DNA of 38,059 nt from Bacteroides pyogenes (GTDB lineage: Bacteria > Bacteroidota > Bacteroidia > Bacteroidales > Bacteroidaceae), in contig NZ_JACIDI010000020.1 of the NCBI RefSeq assembly GCF_014196225.1, forward strand, positions 1 through 38,059, in the 5' to 3' direction. The notes beneath the pieces are model-generated. The model ran no database searches and was not told the DNA's origin. It saw nothing but the letters and a program-made list of their open reading frames with translations. Positions within the stretch are counted from its first letter, which is position 1. Each line of letters starts with the position of its first letter. The position numbers and the translations under genes are program-made. Positions 16,816 to 25,650 of the stretch are shown here, piece by piece.

Positions 16816-16874
16816 GAACCACGGTAACGAATAAAAAAGCAACCTTATGTGTTTTTTTATCGCATTCTGTTTCG

Positions 16875-16882
16875 TACATTTG
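16875..16882 (+). promoter_or_regulatory. -7 box of pabBC
   Basis: TACATTTG lies 36 bases before the pabB ATG at 16919. Its position rules out the longer in-frame start at 16847. Confidence 0.55.
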
Positions 16883-16918
16883 CTCATCTTTATTTTGTTT
16901 CAACAAGAAGAAAGCTAT

Positions 16919-17917
16919 ATGCGATTATATACCAAAAATCAGGCTATCGGTCGGATGAATGAATTGGGGAAGAGCGGTTCACCCTTCGTTTTTATTATTA
17001 ATTATGCCCGGAACGCCTCTTATATAGAAGAAGTGTCGTCGGTAGACGGCAACGAAGTGCTGTATGACCTGAACGGCTTCAGCAACCTTAGCGGGAAAGA
17101 CCGAAGAGAGTGTTCGGTTCCTTCGGCGGAACCCGTTTTATGGAAATCTTTTCCGGAATCTTTCGAAGCATACCGGCGTTCGTTTCAGGTGGTCAGGCAA
17201 AATATTCTGGCGGGAAACAGTTTTCTGACCAACCTGACTTGTTGCACCCCGATAGAGACAAATCTGAGTTTGAAAGACATTTTCTTCCGGTCGAAAGCGT
17301 TGTATAAACTTTGGGTAAAAGACTCGTTCACTGTTTTCTCTCCCGAAATATTCGTCCGGATACGGCAGGGGAGAATAAGTTCTTATCCGATGAAAGGAAC
17401 CATCGACGCCACTCTGCCCGATGCGGCCCGGATGTTGATGGAAGACCCGAAGGAAACTGCCGAACATGCCACCATTGTCGATTTGATCCGCAACGACCTG
17501 AGCATGGTAGCCGAACAAGTCGCGGTATCCCGCTACCGATATATAGACGAGTTGCAGACCAATCGGGGAAGGATTCTTCAAACAAGTTCCGAAATTCAGG
17601 GAGTTTTGCCGGAGCGTTTTCAGGAAAGACTGGGAGAAATTGTCTTTCGGCTTTTGCCTGCGGGATCGATTACCGGCGCGCCTAAAAAGAAGACAACGGA
17701 GATTATCGCCGAGGCGGAAACTTACGAAAGAGGGTTTTATACCGGAGTCATGGGATATTTCGATGGCGACGTACTGGATAGCGCCGTCATGATACGTTTT
17801 GTGGAGCAGGAGGGAGGAAAGCTCTTTTTCAAAAGCGGGGGCGGCATCACTTGCCGGAGTGAAGCGAAAAGCGAGTATGATGAAATGAAGCAAAAAGTAT
17901 ATGTGCCTATTTATTGA
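16919..17917 (+). CDS. pabB: Aminodeoxychorismate synthase component I (chorismate-binding)
   Basis: This 332-residue enzyme would form 4-amino-4-deoxychorismate from chorismate, using ammonia from a glutamine amidotransferase subunit not seen here. It consists almost only of the chorismate-binding domain. Visible signatures are SFLTNLTCCTPI, the YPMKGTI motif with K159 (PabB enzymes carry this lysine, TrpE an alanine), HATIVDLIRNDLSMV, PAGSITGAPKKKTTEII, and GGGITCRSEAKSEYDEMKQK at the end. It is shorter than proteobacterial PabB, lacking most of the N-terminal domain, as in other compact versions. I start at 16919 because the -7 box at 16875 lies downstream of the alternative ATG. The gene overlaps pabC by 17 bases, so the two are translated together for folate synthesis. 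Confidence 0.93.
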   Translation: MRLYTKNQAIGRMNELGKSGSPFVFIINYARNASYIEEVSSVDGNEVLYDLNGFSNLSGKDRRECSVPSAEPVLWKSFPESFEAYRRSFQVVRQNILAGNSFLTNLTCCTPIETNLSLKDIFFRSKALYKLWVKDSFTVFSPEIFVRIRQGRISSYPMKGTIDATLPDAARMLMEDPKETAEHATIVDLIRNDLSMVAEQVAVSRYRYIDELQTNRGRILQTSSEIQGVLPERFQERLGEIVFRLLPAGSITGAPKKKTTEIIAEAETYERGFYTGVMGYFDGDVLDSAVMIRFVEQEGGKLFFKSGGGITCRSEAKSEYDEMKQKVYVPIY

Positions 17918-18497
17918 AACCATCAGGATAGAGAACGGACGGATATGCAATCTCGACTATCATGCCGCGCGGTTCAACCGCACGCGTGCGGCTTTCGGGA
18001 AAGATTCCGCTCCGGTTGCCCTGTCCGATATGGTCTCGCCACCTTCTGCGGAAGGCGTTTATAAATGCCGTGTGGTGTACGGCGAAGAGATTGAAGAGGT
18101 GACATACGCTCCTTACCGGATGAGGGAGGTAAGTTCCTTGCGCCTGATTGCTTCGGACACGATCGACTATACTTATAAAAGTGCCGACCGGAGCGAACTG
18201 AATGCTTTGTTCGGGCAAAGAGGTCGGGCAGATGATGTATTGATTGTGAGGAACGGATACCTGACGGACACTTCGATAGCCAATGTGGCCCTTTACGACG
18301 GCAACAAGTGGTGTACTCCGGCTTTTCCTTTGCTGAAAGGTACCAAGCGTGCGGAACTTTTGGATAAAGGTCTGATCGTAGAACGGGAAATCACGTGGCT
18401 GCAATTAGGCTGCTTTTCACGTATCATGCTGTTCAATGCCCTGATCGATTGGGAGCGACTCATTATTCCGGTGGACGGAAACAGCTTAATGCTATAG
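17901..18497 (+). CDS. pabC: Aminodeoxychorismate lyase-like, PLP fold-type IV
   Basis: This 198-residue protein belongs to the branched-chain aminotransferase / aminodeoxychorismate lyase fold and should release pyruvate from aminodeoxychorismate to give p-aminobenzoate. The probable PLP lysine is K93 in YTYKSADR. The phosphate-binding signature reads LTDTSIANV, where Asp replaces the usual Glu. FIETIRIENGRICNLDYHAARF at the start is typical of the family's substrate-site strand. It is short for PabC (often about 270 residues), with the small-domain region trimmed. The start codon lies within the end of pabB (17-base overlap), and the pairing with pabB supports the function. Some fold-IV proteins of this size are annotated only as aminotransferase class IV, so the exact reaction is inferred from context. 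Confidence 0.85.
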   Translation: MCLFIETIRIENGRICNLDYHAARFNRTRAAFGKDSAPVALSDMVSPPSAEGVYKCRVVYGEEIEEVTYAPYRMREVSSLRLIASDTIDYTYKSADRSELNALFGQRGRADDVLIVRNGYLTDTSIANVALYDGNKWCTPAFPLLKGTKRAELLDKGLIVEREITWLQLGCFSRIMLFNALIDWERLIIPVDGNSLML

Positions 18498-18538
18498 CGA
18501 TAATTGCCTGTTTTGTGTGTTTTTTAAAATAAAATTCG

Positions 18539-18546
18539 TACGTTTG
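18539..18546 (+). promoter_or_regulatory. -7 box of the DUF2461 gene
   Basis: TACGTTTG lies 27 bases before the ATG at 18573. It may drive DUF2461, the YhcH-family gene and glgB, since the gaps between them are only 40 and 19 bases. Confidence 0.5.
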
Positions 18547-18572
18547 TAGGTGAATCATTGAAAACAATTAAA

Positions 18573-19238
18573 ATGAATGCACCTTTTATCTTCCGGTTTT
18601 TAAAAGATCTTTCGGCGAACAACAATCGCGAATGGTTTAACGAACACCGGGAAGAATATGAGACAGCCCGCAATGAGTTTGATAAATTGCTGGAGGCCGT
18701 CATCGGACGTCTCTCACTCTTCGACGAAACAATCCGGGGAATCCGGCCGAAAGACTGTACGTACCGTATTTACCGCGACACACGCTTCTCTGCCGATAAA
18801 ACCCCTTACAAGAATCATTTCGGCGGCTACATCAATGCGAAAGGCAAGAAATCCGATCATTGCGGTTATTATATACATTTGCAGCCCGGCGGGTGTATGC
18901 TCGCGGGAGGAAGCTACTGCTTGCCCCCGAATGTGTTGAAAGCCGTCAGACAATCTATTTACGACAACGTGGAAGAATACATCTCGATTGTAGAAGATCC
19001 GGAGTTTAAAACATATTTTCCCGTTGTGGGCGATGATTTTCTGAAGACTGCTCCGAAAGGATTTCCGAAAGACTTTCCTTACATCGACTATTTGAAGTGC
19101 AAGCAATATATTTGCGCGCATGAAGTGCCCGACGACTTTTTCACCCGTCCCGGCGCTTTGGACGAAATAGAAAAGGTGTTCAGGCAATTCAAGCGTTTTG
19201 CCGATTTTATCAACTATACCATCGATGATTTCGAATGA
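18573..19238 (+). CDS. DUF2461-family protein
   Basis: This predicted 221-residue soluble protein has no signal peptide. The family pattern is clear: FLKDLSANNNREWFNEHREEYE at the start, then RIYRDTRFSADKTPYKNHFGG, YYIHLQPGGCMLAGGSY, and a conserved middle LKTAPKGFPKDFPYIDYLK. These are the hallmarks of DUF2461 (TIGR02453), widespread in bacteria and fungi with no settled function. I start at the ATG 18573, which fits the -7 box; a TTG five codons upstream is possible but less likely. The gene is the first of a run with a YhcH-family protein and the glycogen branching enzyme, but nothing in it suggests a glycogen role. Confidence 0.85.
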   Translation: MNAPFIFRFLKDLSANNNREWFNEHREEYETARNEFDKLLEAVIGRLSLFDETIRGIRPKDCTYRIYRDTRFSADKTPYKNHFGGYINAKGKKSDHCGYYIHLQPGGCMLAGGSYCLPPNVLKAVRQSIYDNVEEYISIVEDPEFKTYFPVVGDDFLKTAPKGFPKDFPYIDYLKCKQYICAHEVPDDFFTRPGALDEIEKVFRQFKRFADFINYTIDDFE

Positions 19239-19278
19239 CTGAAACTTTAAAATATATACATTAAAAAGAGAGATTATT

Positions 19279-19725
19279 ATGATAGTAGATACGTTAGAAA
19301 ACATTGAGAAATACGTGGCTTTGAATCCTTTGTTCGCACAAGCTGTCGAGTTTTTGAAATCGCACGACCTGCAAGCCATGGAAGCGGGCAAAACAGAAGT
19401 GAAAGGGAAAGAGCTGGTAGTCAATATCGTCCGGACAAAGCCTAAAAAGAAAGAAGAAGCCAGGCTCGAAGCCCACAGGGAGTTTATCGATATTCAGCTG
19501 CCTTTGTCGGGAACTGAAGTCATCGGGTATACTCCTTTGGCCCGTTGTGTTCCGGCAGACGCTCCGTTTAATGCCGAAGACGATATCGTATTTTTCGACG
19601 GAGCGGCCGAAACCTACGTTTCCCTGAAACCGGGGATGTTCGCTATCTTCTTTCCGCAAGACGGACATGCGCCCGGCATTACCCCCGACGGCGTGAAAAA
19701 AGTAATCGTAAAAGTGAAAGCATAA
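19279..19725 (+). CDS. YhcH/YjgK/YiaL-family protein
   Basis: This 148-residue protein has the cupin-like fold of the YhcH/YjgK/YiaL (EbgC-related) family. Family features are EAHREFIDIQLPLSGTEVIGY, DIVFFDGAAETYVSLKPGMF and FAIFFPQDGHAPGI, whose His, Glu and Asp residues usually bind a metal. Members are thought to act on sugar anomers or sialic-acid-type sugars, but biochemical roles are mostly unproven. The length is complete. It lies 40 bases after DUF2461 and 19 bases before glgB, so co-transcription with the branching enzyme is likely. Confidence 0.88.
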   Translation: MIVDTLENIEKYVALNPLFAQAVEFLKSHDLQAMEAGKTEVKGKELVVNIVRTKPKKKEEARLEAHREFIDIQLPLSGTEVIGYTPLARCVPADAPFNAEDDIVFFDGAAETYVSLKPGMFAIFFPQDGHAPGITPDGVKKVIVKVKA

Positions 19726-19744
19726 CCTTTTATTCTGCTCTGAT

Positions 19745-21757
19745 ATGGAAAAGACTCTGAATCTTATTAAAAATGATCCCTGGCTGGAACCTTATGCCGA
19801 AGCGATTATCTGTCGTTACGGGCATGCGTTGAAAAAGGAAGCCGAGTTGACCGACAAAGGGAAGCAAAGCCTTGCCGACTTTGCTTCGGGTTATCTTTAT
19901 TTTGGATTGCATCGCACAGTGCAAGGATGGGTTTTCCGTGAATGGGCGCCAAACGCTACACATATTTATCTTGTAGGCACATTCAATAACTGGGAAGAAC
20001 AGGCTGCTTATAAGCTGAAAAAGCTGAAAAACGGAAACTGGGAAATCAATCTCCCCGAAGAAGCTATTCATCACGGCGATTTGTACAAGCTGAACATCTA
20101 TTGGGAAGGCGGACAGGGCGAACGCATTCCGGCATGGGCCAATTATGTGGTTCAGGATGAACGCACTCATATATTCAGCGCACAGGTATGGGCGCCCGAG
20201 AATCCGTATCGATTCAGAAAGAAAGCGTTCAAGCCGAACACTTCTCCTTTGCTTATTTACGAATGCCACATCGGAATGGCGCAAAACGAAGAGAAGGTAG
20301 GCAGCTATGCCGAATTCCGCGAAAAAATTCTTCCGCGTGTAGCCGAAGACGGATACAACTGTATTCAGATTATGGCCATACAGGAGCATCCTTACTACGG
20401 AAGTTTCGGTTATCACGTTTCCAACTTCTTCGCAGCCTCTTCAAGATTCGGCACTCCCGATGAGCTGAAAGAACTCATCGATACGGCTCATGAAATGGGC
20501 ATTGCCGTCATCATGGATATCGTACATTCGCATGCCGTGAAGAATGAAGTGGAAGGATTGGGCAATTTTGCCGGCGATCCTCATCAGTATTTTTATCAGG
20601 GCGAGCAGCGTGAGCATCCGGCTTGGGACTCTCTATGCTTTGATTACGGCAAAAACGAAGTGATTCACTTCCTGCTGTCTAACTGTAAATATTGGTTGGA
20701 AGAGTACAAATTCGACGGGTTCCGCTTCGACGGAGTTACTTCCATGCTTTATTACAGTCACGGATTGGGCGAGGCTTTTTGCAATTACGGCGATTACTTC
20801 AACGGTCATCAGGATGATAATGCCATTTGTTATCTGACGTTGGCCAATAAGTTGATTCATCAGGTGAACCCGAAGGCGATAACCATTGCCGAAGAAGTAT
20901 CGGGGATGCCGGGACTTGCCGCCAAAGCGGAAGACGGCGGCTACGGATTCGATTACCGCATGGCGATGAATATTCCCGATTACTGGATTAAAACGATCAA
21001 AGAGAAAGTGGACGAGGACTGGAAGCCTTCGAGCATGTTCTGGGAAGTGACCAATCGCCGTCGGGACGAAAAGACCGTTTCGTATACCGAAAGTCATGAT
21101 CAGGCATTGGTAGGCGATAAGACGATCATTTTCCGCCTGATCGATGCCGATATGTATTGGCACATGCAGAAGGGAGACGAGAATTATGTGGTTCACAGAG
21201 GAATAGCTTTGCACAAAATGATTCGCTTGTTGACCGCATCCACTATCAACGGCGGTTATCTCAACTTTATGGGAAACGAGTTCGGGCATCCCGAATGGAT
21301 CGATTTCCCGCGTGAAGGAAACGGATGGTCGTATAAGTACGCCCGCCGTCAGTGGGATTTGGTGGACAATAAGAATCTGGCTTATCACTATCTGGGGGAT
21401 TTCGACAGGGAAATGCTGAAGGCCATCAAAAGCGTGAAGGACTTTCAGGCAACGCCGGTTCAGGAAATCTGGCACAACGACGGCGATCAGATTCTGGCTT
21501 ACGCGCGCAAGGATTTGCTGTTTGTATTCAACTTCAATCCGAAGCAGTCGTTTACCGACTATGGTTTCCTCGTTGCTCCCGGAGCGTATGAAGCAATCTT
21601 GAATACGGACAGCGTGTCGTTTGGCGGAAACGGTTTCGCCGATGATTCCGTCGTTCACTTTACCATCGCCGACCCTCTGTATAAGAAAGAAAAGAAAGAA
21701 TGGCTGAAACTTTATATCCCCGCCCGTACCGCAGTGGTGCTGAGGAAGAAGAAGTAG
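19745..21757 (+). CDS. glgB: 1,4-alpha-glucan (glycogen) branching enzyme, eukaryote-like GH13
   Basis: This 670-residue cytoplasmic enzyme creates alpha-1,6 branches in glycogen. An N-terminal carbohydrate-binding module (FREWAPNATHIYLVGTFNNW, about 60-80) precedes the GH13 barrel. The catalytic residues by motif are nucleophile D329 (DGFRFDGVTSM), acid/base E383 (TIAEEVSGMPG) and D452 (YTESHDQALVGD). The segments GNEFGHPEWIDFPREGNG and YKYARRQWDLVD match animal and fungal branching enzymes much more closely than E. coli GlgB, placing it in the GH13_8 type. A C-terminal beta domain ends with PARTAVVLRKKK. Length is normal for that type. It is the last gene of its run and converges on an alpha-amylase gene across a strong hairpin. 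Confidence 0.95.
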   Translation: MEKTLNLIKNDPWLEPYAEAIICRYGHALKKEAELTDKGKQSLADFASGYLYFGLHRTVQGWVFREWAPNATHIYLVGTFNNWEEQAAYKLKKLKNGNWEINLPEEAIHHGDLYKLNIYWEGGQGERIPAWANYVVQDERTHIFSAQVWAPENPYRFRKKAFKPNTSPLLIYECHIGMAQNEEKVGSYAEFREKILPRVAEDGYNCIQIMAIQEHPYYGSFGYHVSNFFAASSRFGTPDELKELIDTAHEMGIAVIMDIVHSHAVKNEVEGLGNFAGDPHQYFYQGEQREHPAWDSLCFDYGKNEVIHFLLSNCKYWLEEYKFDGFRFDGVTSMLYYSHGLGEAFCNYGDYFNGHQDDNAICYLTLANKLIHQVNPKAITIAEEVSGMPGLAAKAEDGGYGFDYRMAMNIPDYWIKTIKEKVDEDWKPSSMFWEVTNRRRDEKTVSYTESHDQALVGDKTIIFRLIDADMYWHMQKGDENYVVHRGIALHKMIRLLTASTINGGYLNFMGNEFGHPEWIDFPREGNGWSYKYARRQWDLVDNKNLAYHYLGDFDREMLKAIKSVKDFQATPVQEIWHNDGDQILAYARKDLLFVFNFNPKQSFTDYGFLVAPGAYEAILNTDSVSFGGNGFADDSVVHFTIADPLYKKEKKEWLKLYIPARTAVVLRKKK

Positions 21758-21785
21758 GCGAGCGGAGATGTGTAGGATACAGGCG

Positions 21786-21842
21786 ACAGCTTTACACCGG
21801 TTGTTCTCGTGTCGGGATTCCGACGGGGCGGTGTAAAGCTGT
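21786..21842. terminator. Large hairpin between convergent glgB and amylase genes
   Basis: ACAGCTTTACACCG (21786-21799) is perfectly complementary to CGGTGTAAAGCTGT (21829-21842), with an inner hairpin GTCGG-GATT-CCGAC (21811-21824). A TTGTTTTG tail follows on the plus strand. The symmetric stem lies between two gene ends, so it probably stops transcription from both sides. Confidence 0.75.
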
Positions 21843-21871
21843 TGTTTTGTGATATATCCCCGAATAAGCCG

Positions 21872-23569
21872 TCAAAAGATGATTTTCAGTATTTTGCCGC
21901 TGTATCCGCCTACGGATACTTCTGTGGCTTTATACGGCAGCAGACTGATTTCTTCCTCTTTTCCGGTCAGCAGTTCGGTGGCTTTGCAGACGTCGGTCTG
22001 CGGCATTTGCAGATAGTCGAAAGCGTGCGAAGGTATGTTGATGGCAACGTCGACCGGCTGGCTGTCGAAGTTGACTACAAAAAACAACAACTCATTGCCG
22101 AACTTCCGCATGAATGTGTACTGCCTGTGTTCGTTGAACTTCCATCCGTTGATATTCGCGTACATCAGATCGAAGAAAAGCCCTTGAGCGATGGCTTGCT
22201 CTTCGTTGCAAAGGGTGAGCACTTTCCGGTAGACGGTGTACAAACGCTTGTGTTCTTCGGATAACATCTTTCCGTCGAACTTGCCTCCGTTCCGCCACCT
22301 TCGGATGGTGTCCACGCTCCAATAGTCGAATATGGTGGTTCGCCCGTCTTTACCGCTGAATCCTTCGTTGTCCATGCCCCGTTCGCCGAATTCCTGTCCG
22401 AAATAGATCATCATCGGATTGGTGTTCATGCAGGCCGAAACGATGAGACCCGGAATACCTTTGCGCGGGTTTCCCGCAAAGAAATCGGAAGCGATGCGCT
22501 GCTCGTCGTGGTTTTCGAGGAAGTTGAGCATCTGTTTCTCTATTCCGTTCAGGCTTTGCCAACATTGGGTGATGGCTGTTGCCGACTGAAAGCCGCAGAT
22601 TACATTGCGAAGTGTTTCGTACAAGCCGACTTTATCGTACAGGTAATCGAATTTTCCCCGTTGCAGATAATTACGGTATTCGGCGGGATTGTAGACTTCG
22701 GCGATGAAAAGGATGTCGGGATAAGCCTCTTTTACTTGTGGAATCGCCCATTCCCAGAACTCTACGGGAACCATTTCCGCCATGTCGCACCGGAAAGCGT
22801 CTATCTTTTTCGAAGCCCAGAACAGCAGTATGTCCAACATTTTGAACCATGTATCCGGAGTGGGCGAGAAGTGGCACGTGCCTCCGTTCTGATAGTCTAT
22901 GCCATAATTCAGCTTTATGGTTTCATACCAGTCGTTCACCGTTGGCGTCGCGTCGAACCGGTTGTTGCCTGTCGCCTTGGCGGGAAACTCCCGGTAAGGT
23001 TCCGCTGCTCCCGCCGTCATGTCGAATTGTCCGCGGAGTTCGGCTTTGGGAATGTAATAAAAGTTATTGTAAGGACTGAATGATTGCGCCGGGTCGTCGT
23101 TGGCTCCGAGGTTTACAGTCCCGTCGGGTTGCATGTCCGAATGGTACTGACGCGACACGTGGTTCGGAACGAAATCGATTATCACCTTTAGTCCTGCACG
23201 GTGCGTGCGGCGAACCAGATTCTCGAATTCCTTCATCCGTTCGGGTATGTCGTTCACCAGATCTGGGTCTACATCGTAATAATCCTTAATGGCGTAGGGC
23301 GAGCCTGCTTTTCCTTTCACGATGGCGGGATGGTCGGGGCGGATGTTGTAGCGGCGGTAATCGGTCTGCGTGGCATGCTCGATGATGCCGGTATACCAGA
23401 TATGCGTCGCTCCCGTCTTTTTGATTTCTCCCAAAGCCTTGAGCGTAAAGTCTCCCATTTTACCGCAACCGTTGGTAACGATATCCCCGTTGCGCACGCA
23501 ATGGTTGTTGTTGTTTCCGAACAGGCGGGTAAAAACCTGATAGATGATGATTTTCTTTTCGTTGTCCAT
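21872..23569 (-). CDS. Intracellular alpha-amylase family (GH13) glycosidase
   Basis: This predicted 565-residue GH13 enzyme has no signal peptide, so it acts in the cytoplasm on glycogen or imported maltodextrin. Motifs in order are IDFVPNHV (region I), FRCDMAEM with nucleophile D262, FIAEVYNP with acid/base E291, and FLENHDEQR with D355. A small C-terminal beta domain ends near TEVSVGGYSGKIL. I start at the ATG 23569, giving MDNEKKIIIYQVFTRLFG, a typical beginning for this Bacteroides group; a longer in-frame ATG at 23638 overlaps the patatin stop and adds 23 uncharacteristic residues. The patatin gene is 59 bases upstream on the same strand. Exact specificity (alpha-amylase versus maltogenic) is not readable. 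Confidence 0.9.
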   Translation of the reverse strand: MDNEKKIIIYQVFTRLFGNNNNHCVRNGDIVTNGCGKMGDFTLKALGEIKKTGATHIWYTGIIEHATQTDYRRYNIRPDHPAIVKGKAGSPYAIKDYYDVDPDLVNDIPERMKEFENLVRRTHRAGLKVIIDFVPNHVSRQYHSDMQPDGTVNLGANDDPAQSFSPYNNFYYIPKAELRGQFDMTAGAAEPYREFPAKATGNNRFDATPTVNDWYETIKLNYGIDYQNGGTCHFSPTPDTWFKMLDILLFWASKKIDAFRCDMAEMVPVEFWEWAIPQVKEAYPDILFIAEVYNPAEYRNYLQRGKFDYLYDKVGLYETLRNVICGFQSATAITQCWQSLNGIEKQMLNFLENHDEQRIASDFFAGNPRKGIPGLIVSACMNTNPMMIYFGQEFGERGMDNEGFSGKDGRTTIFDYWSVDTIRRWRNGGKFDGKMLSEEHKRLYTVYRKVLTLCNEEQAIAQGLFFDLMYANINGWKFNEHRQYTFMRKFGNELLFFVVNFDSQPVDVAINIPSHAFDYLQMPQTDVCKATELLTGKEEEISLLPYKATEVSVGGYSGKILKIIF

Positions 23570-23628
23570 TATGTTGTTTTTTTCTTCAGTGTCGATATTC
23601 TTTTTGGGTATTGCAAAGCGCAACGGCT

Positions 23629-24426
23629 TTACTTCCATATTTTCCCTTTCTCTTCGAGCAACGAGCCGAGCAGCCGGTTGGCGGTTTCGTATCCCTGATT
23701 GAATATTTCTTCCGCTTTTTCCAGTTCCGTGTTGCTATATCCGTTCAGGTTGTACGGCTCGATCAGCAAGTCGCATTTTGCTCTTTCGGGAAAAGTGTTT
23801 GCGCGGAACATGAAGTGGAAAGAACGCATGGCGATGGTCAGGATATTCATTTTATAGTCTTCCGCCATGAGCGGGCTTACGTTTACCCCGACCACCTTGT
23901 CGCATACTCTGCGAAGGGTAGAAACGGGAAGATTCATCAGGAGCCCCCCGTCTACGTAGTTCGTACCGTTTATTTTCACGGGGGCGAACATCACGGGCAT
24001 GCAGCAGGAGGCTGCGATGCGTTCGGCTATCGGCCCGCGATGAAAGTGTACCATGCGCCCGTGGTCGAGGTCGGTGGCTGTGACAATCAGCGGTATTTGC
24101 AGCTCCTCCATTCGTTGGGCCCTCAGATGGGTGCGAAGAAAGTCCATAAATTCGCTCAATTCGAATAATCCCCTTTTAGGAATCGTAAGTTTGGTAAGGT
24201 CGAGAAACTTATGTCCTGCAAAATATTCGATAACCTGATAAGGCTCGTTGCCGTCGGCGCAGAACACCCCCGCAAGCGCGCCCGCGCTTACTCCGGAGAT
24301 GATATCCGGTCTGATGTCGTGTTCCAACAAGGACTGCATGACTCCCAAATGAGCAAATCCTTTGATAAATCCCCCGCTTAGCGCATAGCCTATCTGATAT
24401 TTTCGGCTATTCCATTTCTCGTTCAT
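23629..24426 (-). CDS. Patatin-like phospholipase
   Basis: This 265-residue predicted serine lipid hydrolase is of the bacterial patatin/RssA type. The Ser-Asp dyad is clear: nucleophile S47 in SGVSAGA (GxSxG) and D159 in YVDGGLL (DGG/A motif). The oxyanion-hole loop is SGGFIKGFAHLG at 17-28. There is no signal peptide or membrane span, so it is probably cytoplasmic or loosely membrane-bound. Length fits the small patatin class. It lies upstream of the amylase gene on the same strand with a 59-base gap, so they may share a transcript although no functional link is obvious. The substrate is unknown. A weak -7 match lies at 24479-24486 on the minus strand. Confidence 0.9.
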   Translation of the reverse strand: MNEKWNSRKYQIGYALSGGFIKGFAHLGVMQSLLEHDIRPDIISGVSAGALAGVFCADGNEPYQVIEYFAGHKFLDLTKLTIPKRGLFELSEFMDFLRTHLRAQRMEELQIPLIVTATDLDHGRMVHFHRGPIAERIAASCCMPVMFAPVKINGTNYVDGGLLMNLPVSTLRRVCDKVVGVNVSPLMAEDYKMNILTIAMRSFHFMFRANTFPERAKCDLLIEPYNLNGYSNTELEKAEEIFNQGYETANRLLGSLLEEKGKIWK

Positions 24427-24727
24427 AACTAACTACTCTTGCTTTTCATTTACTTCGCCACGAATTTAATGAATTTATTGAAAGTAACGGAAGGATAGGG
24501 GATAGTTTTTTGTCCGATTTGCAATCCGGCCGAACGGATATACGGTTGAAACTGCGATGATATGGCGTTGTTTGAGGTTTTCTGCGCTGTGAATCGGGCG
24601 GCAATACGTATTCCGAGTGGCAGTATGCTGGCGAAAGCTCTCTTCGAGGGTGATGGATCGGCGGATTTGTGGCAGATTTTGGATGCGATGGAGGAGAGGG
24701 ATGCCTCATTCATCTTCTTTTTGGGGA

Positions 24728-25187
24728 AAGAAACAGAGGCGCAGCAGTCTGAAACAAGATTTTCCGGAAAGCTTGAGGAGAACAGGTTTTGAACAAACAG
24801 AAGTGTTCCAAATTGGGGCGTTGCTTTTTTCGGGAACGGAACAGGGGTTTTGCCGGTTTGAAGCGGGGAGATTTTTCCCGAAAAAGTGTGATTCTCTGCG
24901 GGATGTGTTGAAATAGGTGTGCTCGTAGACAAACTTTGTCTGGAAGAAAGAGCATGATTCTGCCGGACTGAATCGGCAGGCTTTTGATGAAAGCTATCAC
25001 TTTGTCGGATTAAAAACGAAGACTCTGTCGAGGTGATGTAGAGCTTTTGCCGGGTGAAAACAGAGCTTCTCACTGATGAAAGCCAAAGCTCTGTTCTGCG
25101 AAATCAGAGGTGCTGTTCTTCGAAATCAGAGGTACTATTCTTCGAAAACAGAGCTTCTGTCCGGAGTAAACAGAACTTCTATTCGGC
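24728..25187 (+). repeat. Decayed ~22-bp minisatellite
   Basis: From 25012 to 25187 there are eight exact 22-base steps, with units starting at 25012, 25034, 25056, 25078, 25100, 25122, 25144 and 25166. The best units read GAAAnCAGAG followed by a TTCT/GCTGT-type half, so each is an imperfect palindrome (for example ACAGA-GCT-TCTGT). Upstream, units of 19-26 bases starting with GAAA or GAAC can be followed back to about 24728, increasingly degraded. Short open frames run through it on both strands, but none has protein-like composition. I see no gene between 24427 and 24727 either, apart from the likely patatin promoter region. Confidence 0.75.
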
Positions 25188-25650
25188 CCCAATAGACTCT
25201 CTATTTAAGAGCAGGTGGAATTTTCATCTGTCCTGCGCCGGACTTTCGTCAATCGGGAAGAGTTTCTAACCGGATGAAGCGTTAGGTTTTACTGACACAA
25301 ACCACGACTTTTAAAACCGCCGGGACGAATCCGGTGAAGCAGTGGAATTAACGGGATTCCGTATGGCGGAAACAGAAAAATGCGGATTTATACATAGGAG
25401 ACAAGCCCTTGAGCTTGCGGTCATTGTATAAATCCGCATGGAGTAAAATTGGAAACTAAATAATCACTCGCTTATAAATCTTGTGATTATTGTATCAATC
25501 CACGTTGCGCGTTTGGGAAATTTCTCGTCAGGTTCCCCGCCGATTCGTTTTTCGTTTCCCGCAAAATTTCTTTTCGCTCTCTGCCGCTTTTCGCTTGGTT
25601 TCGAGCCGATTTGCTTTTCGGCGAAACGAATCTCCCGAAGTTACGCCTGT
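25188..25650. other. Non-coding region downstream of fabD
   Basis: No credible gene is visible. It contains the inverted repeat at 25380-25439, a second short inverted pair AATCAC/GTGATT near 25462-25488, and a stretch at about 25510-25640 rich in GAAA on the minus strand, with the imperfect direct repeat CCGATTCGTTTTTCG / CCGATTTGCTTTTCG. It would be transcribed as the fabD 3' region if no terminator acts earlier. Confidence 0.5.
25380..25439. repeat. Perfect 15-bp inverted repeat with nested hairpin
   Basis: ATGCGGATTTATACA at 25380-25394 is the exact complement of TGTATAAATCCGCAT at 25425-25439. Inside, CAAGC (25402-25406) pairs with GCTTG (25413-25417). It could be a bidirectional terminator, a small structured RNA or an inverted end left by a small element. 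There is no T-tract on either side. Confidence 0.7.

Noticed and set aside
20633..21658. A 341-codon minus-strand frame opposite glgB
   Set aside because: glgB catalytic motifs cover the region; the antisense translation is unremarkable.
24446..25269. Several 60-200-codon frames on both strands in the gene-free region between patatin and fabD genes
   Set aside because: They run through the degraded 22-base repeat, their peptides are S/K/F/P-rich repeats, and none has a good start, promoter or family match.
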